Source of the DNA: Actinomycetota bacterium
Lineage (GTDB): Bacteria > Actinomycetota > Actinomycetes > Nanopelagicales > Nanopelagicaceae
Direction: 5' to 3'
DNA: 28,140 nucleotides
NCBI GenBank assembly: GCA_009699765.1
Contig: WLNN01000002.1
Span: 1 to 28,140 of the forward strand
Positions 7,948-16,543 of the stretch are shown piece by piece. The notes below the pieces were generated by a model. The model saw only the letters and a list, made by a program, of their open reading frames with translations. It had not been told where the DNA came from and ran no database searches. Position 1 is the stretch's first letter. Each line of letters opens with the position of its first letter. The position numbers and the translations under genes were made by a program.

Positions 7948-9519
7948 ATGAGCCATGATCTGCATACCACCGCCGGAAAAATTGAAGACCTCCGCGCTCG
8001 AATTGATGATGCCGTTAACGCAGGATCTGCCCGCGCCGTTGAAAAGCAGCATGCCAAAGGCAAAAAGACTGCACGTGAGCGTATTGAGATGCTGGTAGAT
8101 CCAGATTCTTTTACTGAAATTGATGAGTTTGCTCGCCACCATGCAACTAATTTCGGCATGGAAAAGAATCGTCCCTACGGTGACGGAGTTGTAATTGGAA
8201 CTGCAACGGTAGATGGTCGCCCAATCGCGCTCTACTCACAGGACTTCACGGTCTTTGGTGGCTCCCTTGGTGAAGTTCATGCAGATAAAATTGTAAAGAT
8301 TGCAGACTTTGCGCTGAAGTCAGGGATTCCACTTATTGGAATCAATGACTCTGGCGGAGCGCGCATTCAAGAGGGAGTTGCATCTCTCAACGGTTACGGA
8401 AAAATCTTCCGGCTAAACACTCGCTCATCCGGCGTTATTCCTCAAATTTCATTAATCCTTGGCCCATGCGCTGGAGGTTCTGCATACTCTCCAGCACTGA
8501 CTGACTTCACTGTTATGGTGAAGGAGACTTCAAATATGTTTATTACCGGCCCTGATGTAATCAAGACTGTCACCGGCGAAGATGTTGGGATGGAAGAGCT
8601 CGGTGGAGCTTTCACTCACAACACAAAATCAGGAAATGCGCACTACATGGCTGATTCAGAAGCTGATGCAATTGATTATGTGAAAGCACTTCTCTCGTAC
8701 TTGCCATCAAATAATATGGACGGCTCCCCTGTTTTGCCTCCTACTGAAACACTTGAGAAGAAGGCTTCGGATACAGCGCTCAACACTTTGATCCCTGATA
8801 GCCCGAATCAGCCATACGATATGAAAGTTTTAATTCAAGCTATTGTTGATGAAGGCGAATTCCTAGAAGTGCATTCTCTATATGCGCCAAATATAGTTGT
8901 TGGCTTTGCACGAATTGAAGGTCAATCAATTGGAATAATCGCTAACCAGCCAGCACAATTAGCTGGAACTTTAGATATTAATTCATCAGAGAAAGCCGCT
9001 CGATTCTTGCGATTCTGCGATGCGTTTAATATTCCAATTCTTACCCTTGTAGATGTACCTGGATTCTTGCCTGGTACAGAGCAAGAGTGGAATGGCATCA
9101 TTCGCCGCGGAGCAAAATTGCTCTATGCCTACGCTGAAGCATCTGTTCCACTTGTAACTCTCATTACCCGAAAAGCCTACGGTGGAGCTTTTATCGTCAT
9201 GGGCTCTAAGTACCTCGGTAGTGATATTAACTTCGCTTGGCCAAGCGCTGAAATCGCCGTAATGGGTGCTCAAGGTGCTGTAAATATTTTGTATCGCAAG
9301 GAAATTGCAGAGTCAAAAAATGTTGATGCCACTCGCAAAGAATTAGTTGAGGATTACACCGAGAAATTCTCAAATCCTTATCTTGCTGCAGAGCGCGGAA
9401 CAATTGATAGCGTGATCGAACCTGAGGAGTCACGCCAATACATCACAAAAGCCTTCCGGACTTTGAAAACAAAGCGCGATATCTTGCCTGCGCGCAAGCA
9501 CGGAAATATTCCGCTATAA
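7948..9519 (+). CDS. pccB: Acyl-CoA (acetyl/propionyl-CoA) carboxylase carboxyltransferase beta subunit
   Basis: A 523-residue carboxyltransferase that moves the carboxyl group from carboxybiotin to an acyl-CoA. Crotonase-fold motifs include [38 protein letters not shown] and [16 protein letters not shown] in the N-terminal half. The C-terminal half has [29 protein letters not shown] and the terminal basic KHGNIPL. Length and motifs match actinobacterial AccD5/PccB enzymes. Two in-frame ATGs lie at 7942 and 7948; I chose 7948 because the -10 TACCTT ends exactly 6 nt before it. The stop codon is followed directly by the epsilon-subunit ATG. Whether acetyl-CoA or propionyl-CoA is preferred cannot be decided by eye. 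Confidence 0.95.
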   Translation: MSHDLHTTAGKIEDLRARIDDAVNAGSARAVEKQHAKGKKTARERIEMLVDPDSFTEIDEFARHHATNFGMEKNRPYGDGVVIGTATVDGRPIALYSQDFTVFGGSLGEVHADKIVKIADFALKSGIPLIGINDSGGARIQEGVASLNGYGKIFRLNTRSSGVIPQISLILGPCAGGSAYSPALTDFTVMVKETSNMFITGPDVIKTVTGEDVGMEELGGAFTHNTKSGNAHYMADSEADAIDYVKALLSYLPSNNMDGSPVLPPTETLEKKASDTALNTLIPDSPNQPYDMKVLIQAIVDEGEFLEVHSLYAPNIVVGFARIEGQSIGIIANQPAQLAGTLDINSSEKAARFLRFCDAFNIPILTLVDVPGFLPGTEQEWNGIIRRGAKLLYAYAEASVPLVTLITRKAYGGAFIVMGSKYLGSDINFAWPSAEIAVMGAQGAVNILYRKEIAESKNVDATRKELVEDYTEKFSNPYLAAERGTIDSVIEPEESRQYITKAFRTLKTKRDILPARKHGNIPL

Positions 9520-9702
9520 ATGAAATTTACAGTTGCGTCAGGGCACCCAACAGAAGAAGAGTTAATTGCCCTTCAAGTTGTACTTGCCAATCACAAAAAG
9601 GTTGAGTTGAAGCCTGTGATCAAACGGAGCATCTTCGGACTTCCACAATTACGCCAGCCTTTGCCTCATCAGGTGACATTCGGCGCAAGAAAGTTCGATT
9701 AA
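9520..9702 (+). CDS. accE: Acyl-CoA carboxylase epsilon subunit (AccE/PccE)
   Basis: A 60-residue protein. VASGHPTEEELIALQVVLA (about 5-23) matches the GxPTxEElAAl helix that defines the small epsilon subunits of actinobacterial acyl-CoA carboxylases, which stabilise the alpha-beta complex. The C-terminus is basic (KRSIFGLPQLRQPLPHQVTFGARKF), also normal for the family. The ATG starts on the base right after the carboxyltransferase stop codon, and the TAA overlaps the Maf ATG (TAATG), so translation is coupled along the operon. Position between beta subunit and Maf is the conserved actinobacterial arrangement. Confidence 0.88.
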   Translation: MKFTVASGHPTEEELIALQVVLANHKKVELKPVIKRSIFGLPQLRQPLPHQVTFGARKFD

Positions 9703-10304
9703 TGCCACGTATCGTTCTTGCTTCACAATCTACTTCACGCCGCCGATTGCTCGAAGGTGCGGGAATTACTCCAACCGTTTTGGTAAGCCATGTTGATGAG
9801 GAGACAGAGTTCTTTAACTCAATGACACCCTCAGATATGGTGATTGCGCTTGCGATTTCAAAAGCCCACACTGTGCGAGAGAAGATTGATTACCCTGCAA
9901 TCATTATTGGATGCGATTCAACATTTGATGTTGATGGAGTCTCTTTTGGTAAGCCTGGTACTCCTGAAATTGCTATCGAGCGAGCCAAGAAAATAAGCGG
10001 CCGCACTGGTTTGCTTCATACCGGTCATTGCATCATCGACACTGCGCAAGGAATCGAAATTGCAGATCGCGTAACTACAAAAGTTACTTTCACAGATATG
10101 AGCGATGTAGAGATAGCTGACTACGTGGCATCTGGTGAGCCGCTACATGTTGCAGGCGGATTCACTCTTGATGGATTTGGCTCTCCGTTTATTCCAGTAA
10201 TTGAGGGCGATTACACCAATGTTGTTGGGCTATCGATGCCTTTTCTTCTTAAAGCAATGAAGCAACTTGGATATTCTTGGCCGCAAGTAAAGGAGATGCG
10301 ATGA
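9702..10304 (+). CDS. maf: Maf-like nucleoside triphosphate pyrophosphatase
   Basis: A 200-residue Maf/HAM1-superfamily protein. The N-terminal phosphate loop is [19 protein letters not shown], matching the LASxSxxRxxLL motif. SHVDEE follows, [13 protein letters not shown] holds the catalytic Asp region and [22 protein letters not shown] the KPxxxxxAxxxLxxLSG block. Maf proteins hydrolyse non-canonical or modified NTPs to monophosphates, and some are linked to arrest of cell division. It overlaps the preceding accE stop (TAATG) and the following carboxylase alpha start (ATGA), so it is an integral gene of the carboxylase operon, as in Mycobacterium. Which nucleotide it cleaves is not evident. 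Confidence 0.93.
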   Translation: MPRIVLASQSTSRRRLLEGAGITPTVLVSHVDEETEFFNSMTPSDMVIALAISKAHTVREKIDYPAIIIGCDSTFDVDGVSFGKPGTPEIAIERAKKISGRTGLLHTGHCIIDTAQGIEIADRVTTKVTFTDMSDVEIADYVASGEPLHVAGGFTLDGFGSPFIPVIEGDYTNVVGLSMPFLLKAMKQLGYSWPQVKEMR

Positions 10305-12019
10305 AACGCGTACTGATAGCAAATAGAGGCGAAATCGCACTTCGTGTTATTCGTGCCTGCAAGGACCACGGCCTCGAGTCTGTTGCCATGTATTCTGAGG
10401 AAGATCGCGACGCCCTTCATGTGAAGAGCGCTGACTTTGCTTATTCTTTAGATGGAACGGTCGCAAAAGATACTTACCTTAATATTCCAAAAATTATTAA
10501 CCTCGCCAAAAAAGCAGGTGCAGATGCAGTGCACCCTGGGTACGGGTTCTTATCTGAGAACGCGAATTTTGCGCAGGCTGTAATTGATGCCGGATTAATC
10601 TGGATTGGTCCTTCCCCTGCTGCAATTAGTGCTCTTGGAGATAAAGTTTCAGCACGTCGAATTGCAGCCGCAGCTGGTGCTCCACTTGTTGCAGGCACCA
10701 AAGATCCCGTTGAAACTGCTGATGAAGTAGTTGCATTCGCAAAAGAGTTTGGATTACCTGTCGCAATTAAAGCTGCCTTTGGTGGCGGTGGTCGAGGTCT
10801 CAAAGTTGCACGTAATCTAGAAGAAATTCCAGAGCTTTATGCATCTGCTGTACGTGAAGCAATTGCAGGTTTTGGGCGCGGAGAGTGCTTCGTAGAACGC
10901 TACCTCGATAAACCACGTCACGTAGAGACTCAAGTTCTTGCCGATAAATTCGGTCATGCTGTAGTTGTATCGACTCGTGATTGTTCCTTACAGCGACGTC
11001 ACCAGAAGTTAGTTGAAGAGGCGCCAGCACCATTTCTGACTGATGAACAGAATGCAGAGCTTTATCGCTCATCAAAGGCGATTATGAAAGAAGCTGGCTA
11101 CGTTGGCGCAGGCACCTGCGAATTTTTAGTTGGTCTCGACGGAACCATCTCTTTCCTTGAGGTCAATACAAGACTTCAAGTTGAGCACCCAGTCTCTGAA
11201 GAGGTGACTGGAATCGACTTGGTGCGCCAGCAATTTAGAATTGCGATGGGAGAACCTCTGGGTTTTGAAGATCCAATAGTTCGCGGACACTCGATTGAGT
11301 TCCGTATTAACGGTGAAGATCCTGGCCGATCATTTCTTCCAGCGCCTGGGCGCATTACTGAGTGGCAAATACCAACTGGTCCTGGAGTGCGTGTGGATGC
11401 GGGATTCCGCAAGGGAGATGTCATAGGTGGAAATTTCGATTCACTCCTTGCAAAATTAATCGTGACCGGCGCAACTCGTGAAGAAGCAATTCAACGTTCA
11501 CGTCGTGCACTAGCTGAGTTTGAGATTGAAGGTCTCGCAACCGCAATTCCATTCCATCGAGCAATTGTTGATGATCCAAACTACACCGAGGTATTTAAGG
11601 TCTACACAAGTTATATCGAAAATGAATTCGTAAATGAGATTCCTGCGTTTTCAATAGGTGAGCTAGATATTCAGACGACTGCTGCCACAGAAAAATTAGT
11701 TGCAGAGGTGAATGGAAAGCGATTTGAAATTCTTGTTCATGCACCAGAACCAGTCGTAAAGCGTCACCGAGCAAAGCAAGCTTCCGCCGCTGGCGCTGCT
11801 GGAGATGGTCTTCCTAGCCCTATGCAGGGCACCGTCGTAAAGATTGCCGTCATCGAAGGTCAGAGCGTTGAGGCTGGAGATTTAGTAATCGTTCTTGAGG
11901 CGATGAAGATGGAACAGCCACTAAATGCCCATAAGAGTGGTGTGATTAAGAACTTAAAGGCAGTTGTCGGCGAGACAGTTTCTAGTGGCTCCATTCTCTG
12001 TGACATTATTGAGGCATGA
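10301..12019 (+). CDS. pccA: Acyl-CoA carboxylase alpha subunit: biotin carboxylase plus BCCP
   Basis: A 572-residue fused biotin carboxylase and biotin carrier protein. [18 protein letters not shown] opens the biotin carboxylase N-domain; [14 protein letters not shown] and the Gly-rich [12 protein letters not shown] belong to the ATP-grasp region, and [18 protein letters not shown] holds active-site residues. The C-terminal lipoyl-type domain contains EAMKMEQPL with the biotin acceptor at Lys536. It carboxylates biotin with ATP and bicarbonate. The ATG at 10301 is preceded by a strong AAGGAG five bases upstream, inside the maf gene; the longer frame start at 10277 has no such site. This is one of the few genes here with a clear Shine-Dalgarno. 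The stop overlaps the next gene (ATGA). Its biotin is attached by the BirA encoded divergently. Confidence 0.96.
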   Translation: MKRVLIANRGEIALRVIRACKDHGLESVAMYSEEDRDALHVKSADFAYSLDGTVAKDTYLNIPKIINLAKKAGADAVHPGYGFLSENANFAQAVIDAGLIWIGPSPAAISALGDKVSARRIAAAAGAPLVAGTKDPVETADEVVAFAKEFGLPVAIKAAFGGGGRGLKVARNLEEIPELYASAVREAIAGFGRGECFVERYLDKPRHVETQVLADKFGHAVVVSTRDCSLQRRHQKLVEEAPAPFLTDEQNAELYRSSKAIMKEAGYVGAGTCEFLVGLDGTISFLEVNTRLQVEHPVSEEVTGIDLVRQQFRIAMGEPLGFEDPIVRGHSIEFRINGEDPGRSFLPAPGRITEWQIPTGPGVRVDAGFRKGDVIGGNFDSLLAKLIVTGATREEAIQRSRRALAEFEIEGLATAIPFHRAIVDDPNYTEVFKVYTSYIENEFVNEIPAFSIGELDIQTTAATEKLVAEVNGKRFEILVHAPEPVVKRHRAKQASAAGAAGDGLPSPMQGTVVKIAVIEGQSVEAGDLVIVLEAMKMEQPLNAHKSGVIKNLKAVVGETVSSGSILCDIIEA

Positions 12020-12846
12020 CCTCAACCGAACTTCTCTACAAAGATCCAATGGCGGCAGCAACACAAGCTGCATCTGAAATCGCATCTCGCACAGGTGCGG
12101 CATCTCACGATGTTGCACTTGTAATGGGCTCTGGCTGGGTAACAGCGTGCGACGCTCTTGGTACTCCTGCATACGAATGTGATGCCCATGAAATTACTGG
12201 CTTTGAGGCGCCTGCCGTAGAAGGTCACTCAGGAAAAGTTCGATCTTATGAAATTGAATCCGAAGGCAAAACAATTCGTGCTCTCGTCTTTCTTGGTCGC
12301 ACTCACCTTTATGAGGGCAAAGGAATGGAGCCGGTCGTGCATAACGTCCGTACTGCAGTAAAAGCGGGCTGCAAGGTAATTGTTCTGACAAATGCATGTG
12401 GCGGTATCAATGCAAAATACAAAGTCGGCGAACCAGTTTTGATTCGTGATCACATCTCTCTTACTGCACAGTCTCCACTCTCTGGTGCAACTTTTGTCGA
12501 TCTCACCGATCTGTATAGCAAGCGCATTCGCGAGATTGTTCGCCGTGAAGATTCATCTCTACAAGAGGGCGTCTATGTGCATTGGCGTGGACCTACCTAC
12601 GAGACTCCTGCAGAAATTTTAATGATGCGCACTATCGGTGCGGACCTTGTTGGAATGTCCACTGTTCCGGAAGCGATCGCTGCACATGCCATGGGCGCCG
12701 AAGTTCTCGGAATCTCCCTTGTCTCAAATGCTGCGGCAGGAATGACTGGTGAAAAACTCAACCACGAAGAAGTAATTGCTGCCGGCAAGGCGGCTGCCAG
12801 TCGAATGGGCGCTCTTCTTAAAAATACAATTCCGAAACTTATCTAA
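12016..12846 (+). CDS. punA: Purine nucleoside phosphorylase (trimeric PunA type)
   Basis: A 276-residue protein of PNP family 2. [10 protein letters not shown] is the phosphate-binding loop, [13 protein letters not shown] follows, and [10 protein letters not shown] plus [13 protein letters not shown] are core motifs. [35 protein letters not shown] is the base- and ribose-binding block with a conserved Asn. It cleaves inosine or guanosine with phosphate to ribose-1-phosphate and the base. The start codon overlaps the carboxylase alpha stop (ATGA), so it is co-translated with that operon. The mutase gene that follows could use its pentose-1-phosphate product. Confidence 0.94.
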   Translation: MTSTELLYKDPMAAATQAASEIASRTGAASHDVALVMGSGWVTACDALGTPAYECDAHEITGFEAPAVEGHSGKVRSYEIESEGKTIRALVFLGRTHLYEGKGMEPVVHNVRTAVKAGCKVIVLTNACGGINAKYKVGEPVLIRDHISLTAQSPLSGATFVDLTDLYSKRIREIVRREDSSLQEGVYVHWRGPTYETPAEILMMRTIGADLVGMSTVPEAIAAHAMGAEVLGISLVSNAAAGMTGEKLNHEEVIAAGKAAASRMGALLKNTIPKLI

Positions 12847-12852
12847 CTCGAG

Positions 12853-12858
12853 TAATCT
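12853..12858 (+). promoter_or_regulatory. -10 element, leaderless promoter of the PGM-family mutase
   Basis: TAATCT ends 6 nt before the ATG at 12865 in the short gap after the phosphorylase stop codon. No Shine-Dalgarno is present. Confidence 0.5.
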
Positions 12859-12864
12859 GCTTAT

Positions 12865-14484
12865 ATGAATCCATCACTTATTGAAGAAGTTACTGCATGG
12901 ATTGCTGATGATCCAGATCCAGTAACAGCTGCACAATTGCAGGCATACCTGGATGCGGATGATGAAGCAGCGCTAAAGCCACTCTTTAACGGCTTCCTTC
13001 AATTCGGAACTGCTGGACTGCGCGGCCCAATTGGCGCTGGTCCATCATGCATGAATCGCGCTGTCGTAGGGCGTACCGCGGCAGGCATTGCTTCATATAT
13101 GAAGAAGCGCGGAATGACTTCGGTAGTTATTGGTCGCGATGCACGTTACGGATCAGAGGATTACACCTTTGAATCTGCAGAAATATTAAGTGGTGCTGGC
13201 ATGGAAGTCTTTATCCTTCCACGTCCACTACCCACACCGGTTCTTGCCTTTGCAACATCACGACTTAAATGCGATGTCGGAATTATGGTTACAGCAAGCC
13301 ATAACCCACCACAAGATAACGGCTACAAGGTATATATCGGACCAGAGGCAGATGGAATTGCTTATGCTTCATCTCAAATTATCAATCCGACCGATGGGTT
13401 TATTGCATCAGAGATTGCTGCAGTAACTTCTCTCAAATCGCTCCCCCGCGGAACAAAATGGACCATCTTGGGTGAAGAAGTAATCACTGAATATATTCAG
13501 CGGACAATAAAATTAGCTCCACGTCCCGGTGATATCAAAGTTGTTTACACAGCGATGCACGGTGTCGGAACAGAAACGATTCAGAGAGTTTTTAATCATG
13601 CCGGCTTTGCAACTCTCATTTTGGTTGACGAACAATGTGCTCCGGATCCAGATTTTCCAACTGTAGCTTTCCCTAATCCTGAAGAACCCGGTGCAATAGA
13701 TTTAGCACTTGCTAAGGCGCGAGATTTCGGTGCGGATTTAGTTATCGCAAATGATCCTGATGCCGATCGCTGTGCTGCTGCAATAAATGACCCTAAAGGT
13801 GGATGGCGAATGCTCCGCGGTGATGAGCTTGGAGTGATCTTCGGTGAATGGATTGCTCGCACTCACCCAGAAGGAAGTATGGGTAATTCAATAGTTTCAT
13901 CATCTGCACTCCGCAAAATTGCTGCGTATTACGGCGTTGATTTTCAGGAGGTCTTAACTGGTTTTAAATGGCTTGCAAAGATTGAGGATCTCGCCTTTGG
14001 TTATGAAGAAGCTATCGGATATGCAGTCGATTCGGAGACGGTAAATGATAAAGATGGAATCTCTGCCGCTCTTTTTCTCACCCAAATTGCTATGGATCTA
14101 AAGCGAGATGGATTGACCTTAAGTAATTTGCTCGATGAAGTTTGGGATCGTCATGGCTTTCATGGAACCGAGCAGATTTCTATTCGTGTCTCAGATATGG
14201 GCGCTATTACTCGCCTACTGGCCTCTCTTCGCTCTACTCCCCCTCGCGAGATAGCAGGGCGCGCCGTCGAAGGCATAGATGACCTTGCAGCACCTACTAA
14301 TGGGCTTCCACCAACTGATGGATTGCGACTCTGGCTTGCTGGTGGAATCAGAATCATTATTCGACCATCTGGCACTGAGGCGAAGTTGAAGTGTTACATC
14401 GAAGTGATTACAAAATCTGCAGACGAAGCTGATCTACTTATAAATGAACTTCGCGGACCGCTTAAAGATTTCTTGTCAAAATAA
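12865..14484 (+). CDS. pmmB: PMM/PGM-family mutase, probable phosphopentomutase
   Basis: A 539-residue alpha-D-phosphohexomutase. FGTAGLRGPIGAG is the substrate-binding start, GIMVTASHNPPQDNGYKVYIG contains the phosphoserine loop, NDPDADRCA is the metal-binding DxDxD and RPSGTEAKLKCYIEV is the phosphate-binding C-terminal loop. The FGTAGLR-type start with a DNGYKVY extension is the form seen in the PGM2/PmmB branch, whose studied members include phosphopentomutases. It directly follows purine nucleoside phosphorylase, as pmmB follows deoD in Mycobacterium tuberculosis. I therefore infer ribose-1-P to ribose-5-P conversion; phosphoglucomutase or phosphomannomutase activity remains possible, and the family assignment itself is firm. 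It converges with the BMP gene, with 27 bp between stop codons. Confidence 0.9.
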   Translation: MNPSLIEEVTAWIADDPDPVTAAQLQAYLDADDEAALKPLFNGFLQFGTAGLRGPIGAGPSCMNRAVVGRTAAGIASYMKKRGMTSVVIGRDARYGSEDYTFESAEILSGAGMEVFILPRPLPTPVLAFATSRLKCDVGIMVTASHNPPQDNGYKVYIGPEADGIAYASSQIINPTDGFIASEIAAVTSLKSLPRGTKWTILGEEVITEYIQRTIKLAPRPGDIKVVYTAMHGVGTETIQRVFNHAGFATLILVDEQCAPDPDFPTVAFPNPEEPGAIDLALAKARDFGADLVIANDPDADRCAAAINDPKGGWRMLRGDELGVIFGEWIARTHPEGSMGNSIVSSSALRKIAAYYGVDFQEVLTGFKWLAKIEDLAFGYEEAIGYAVDSETVNDKDGISAALFLTQIAMDLKRDGLTLSNLLDEVWDRHGFHGTEQISIRVSDMGAITRLLASLRSTPPREIAGRAVEGIDDLAAPTNGLPPTDGLRLWLAGGIRIIIRPSGTEAKLKCYIEVITKSADEADLLINELRGPLKDFLSK

Positions 14485-14511
14485 CTTCAGAAAATTTGCT
14501 ACAAAATAAAG

Positions 14512-15510
14512 TTAATTAGTAATTTTAGAAGCTTGAGTAGCCGCTGAATTAATCAATCCATTTGCCGCGCTAAGTGCGGGTAAATAAGTAGTAAGCGTAA
14601 TTCCTCCGTCATCTACCGTGTAGCGATGACCATAGATTCCGACATTCTCATCAAGAACATCTAGATACTGCTGTCCAGAGACTGCCTTTGCAATCACGTC
14701 ATACATGGCCTTATCCACATGCTTCACAACGACTGCATAAAGGAATTTCTTGGTTGTACTAGTAACTGTCAGGTATTGATCAGGCTCAATAGCAATCATT
14801 CCGACTTGCTTATAATTCTTAATCTTTGCCTTTGCTTTATTACGCGCGACAATGAGGTTGAAAATCTCTGAATTAGAGCCCGGACGAGCTATGAAGATAA
14901 CGTCAGCTCCGGCATCCATAGCTTGCCTTGTTGCAGTCGAAGAGGAACCGTTGGCATATTGGATAAGTGAAGTTACAGATTTCTTTGAATCAATAACCCC
15001 TTGAGCAAAACCATTACGAAAAAGATCTGCCTGATTTGTTGCACCAACCATTGCAACTTTGCCGCTCTTGGAGGCAAGTGCGGCGCTAAAGCCAGCCAGG
15101 TAAGCGCCCTGAGTATCTGAAAATACAAGTGACGTCACATTGAGTGCGTCAATAGTTGCGTCATTTAGAATTGCAAATTGGGTATTTGGAAATTCAATTG
15201 CCAAAGCTTGCAATGTTGGTGCGTAGCCATTTCCGACAACAATAATTGGATTGCAATTCTTGGCTATGAGCGAGCGAAGGCGACGGTCACGATCAACAGT
15301 TGTTCCATCAGTTACAACCGGTTCAACTGAGAAAGAGAATTTTTTCTGGGCTTTCTCTAGACCTACAGCTGCGGCATCGTTAAATGAGCGATCCCCACGA
15401 CCACCGATGTCATAGGCAATACCAATGCTAAGAGAGTTGGCATAAGAAGGCGTCGCAATCATTGCTGCGCCAATCATTACAACTGCGCTCAATAATGCAC
15501 GTATCTTCAT
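14512..15510 (-). CDS. BMP/Med-family ABC transporter substrate-binding protein (nucleoside-binding, PnrA-like)
   Basis: A 332-residue exported binding protein. The first 24 residues ([24 protein letters not shown]) form a Sec signal peptide with an AxA-like cleavage site. SIGIAYDIGGRGDRSFNDAAAVGLEKA is the diagnostic N-terminal motif of the BMP family; VGNGYAPTLQALAIEFPNTQFAILND and GFSAALASKSGKVAMVG follow. BMP proteins typically bind purine nucleosides. There is no lipobox Cys, which is odd for a binding protein in a single-membrane bacterium. No permease or ATPase gene is nearby. The ATG overlaps the trpS stop (TAATG), so it is co-translated with trpS, and it lies tail to tail with the phosphorylase/mutase genes, which fits nucleoside uptake. 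Confidence 0.88.
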   Translation of the reverse strand: MKIRALLSAVVMIGAAMIATPSYANSLSIGIAYDIGGRGDRSFNDAAAVGLEKAQKKFSFSVEPVVTDGTTVDRDRRLRSLIAKNCNPIIVVGNGYAPTLQALAIEFPNTQFAILNDATIDALNVTSLVFSDTQGAYLAGFSAALASKSGKVAMVGATNQADLFRNGFAQGVIDSKKSVTSLIQYANGSSSTATRQAMDAGADVIFIARPGSNSEIFNLIVARNKAKAKIKNYKQVGMIAIEPDQYLTVTSTTKKFLYAVVVKHVDKAMYDVIAKAVSGQQYLDVLDENVGIYGHRYTVDDGGITLTTYLPALSAANGLINSAATQASKITN

Positions 15511-16508
15511 TAGAGAACTACCCCTAGGTTGTTGTATGTCGCAGCTAAAGTTGTTTGTGCGACTTCACGAGCCTTCTCTGACCCCTGGTGGAGAATCTTT
15601 AAGAGATGAGCTTCATCTTCTAAAAGCTCAAGAGCATGAGCGCGAATTGGCCGGAAGTATTCAACAACCACTTCTGCGACAGCTGATTTGAAATCTCCGT
15701 AGCCTTTGCCATCGAATTCACTCTCAAGCTCAGAAATACCCTTGCCTGAGAGTGCAGAGTGGATGGTTAGCAAGTTGCTAATACCTGGCTTTTCAACTGA
15801 ATCAAATTTAACTTCGCGTCCTGCATCGGTCACGGCGCTCTTAAACTTTTTGAGATTAACTTCTGGTGCATCGAGAATATCGATGAGTCCAGAGGCGCTG
15901 CCTGCTGATTTACTCATCTTTGATGTTGGGTCCTGTATGTCATAAATCTTTGCGCCTTGTTTCAAAATAAAACCTTCTGGGATCTGAAAAGTTTGGCCGT
16001 AGCGGGTATTAAATCGTCCGGCAATATCTCTTGTTAGTTCGATGTGCTGACGTTGATCTTCGCCCACCGGAACTAGATGTGTTTGATAAAGCAAAATATC
16101 TGCAGCCATCAACATCGGATATGTAAATAAACCCACGCGTGCGGCATCTGCTCCAGATTTAGAGGATTTATCTTTAAATTGCGTCATGCGACTGGCTTCA
16201 CCGAAACCAGTCACGCACTCCATAATCCAACCTAATTGATTGTGTTGCGGAACTTGAGATTGCACAAAGAGAGTTGATTTATCTGGAGAGATTCCAAGTG
16301 CTAGCAATTGTGCCGCCGACATTAATGTGCGCTTGCGCAAAAGTGCTGGGTCTGTTTCTACAGTGAGAGCATGAAGATCGACGATGCAGTAAAAAGCATC
16401 ATGGCCATCTTGAAGCTCGACCCATTGCTTTACTGCACCGAGATAATTGCCAAGGTGGAAGGAATCGCTGGTTGGCTGAATTCCTGAGAGGACCCGCTTC
16501 TTGCTCAT
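15510..16508 (-). CDS. trpS: Tryptophanyl-tRNA synthetase
   Basis: A 332-residue class I aminoacyl-tRNA synthetase. [18 protein letters not shown] contains the HIGH-equivalent HLGN (18-21), and [15 protein letters not shown] contains KMSKS (197-201). [22 protein letters not shown] and [18 protein letters not shown] are family motifs. The length is standard for a bacterial TrpRS. The BMP gene follows with a TAATG overlap. There is no Shine-Dalgarno; GAGAAT 6 nt before the ATG is a possible weak -10. Confidence 0.97.
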   Translation of the reverse strand: MSKKRVLSGIQPTSDSFHLGNYLGAVKQWVELQDGHDAFYCIVDLHALTVETDPALLRKRTLMSAAQLLALGISPDKSTLFVQSQVPQHNQLGWIMECVTGFGEASRMTQFKDKSSKSGADAARVGLFTYPMLMAADILLYQTHLVPVGEDQRQHIELTRDIAGRFNTRYGQTFQIPEGFILKQGAKIYDIQDPTSKMSKSAGSASGLIDILDAPEVNLKKFKSAVTDAGREVKFDSVEKPGISNLLTIHSALSGKGISELESEFDGKGYGDFKSAVAEVVVEYFRPIRAHALELLEDEAHLLKILHQGSEKAREVAQTTLAATYNNLGVVL

Positions 16509-16514
16509 AGCGTC

Positions 16515-16520
16515 ATTCTC
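16515..16520 (-). promoter_or_regulatory. Weak candidate -10 of trpS
   Basis: Minus-strand GAGAAT ends 6 nt before the trpS ATG, matching the spacing of the other leaderless genes here but lacking the first consensus T. Confidence 0.3.
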
Positions 16521-16543
16521 GCACGTCTGCCTCTAATGGCTCG

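Noticed and set aside
7930-8142. 71-residue N-terminal extension of BirA
   Set aside because: It would lie entirely within the opposing carboxyltransferase gene; the residues do not look like a winged-helix domain and the core family length is met from 7929.
14485-14511. Terminator between the mutase and BMP genes
   Set aside because: The short AT-rich gap has no stem of useful length on either strand.
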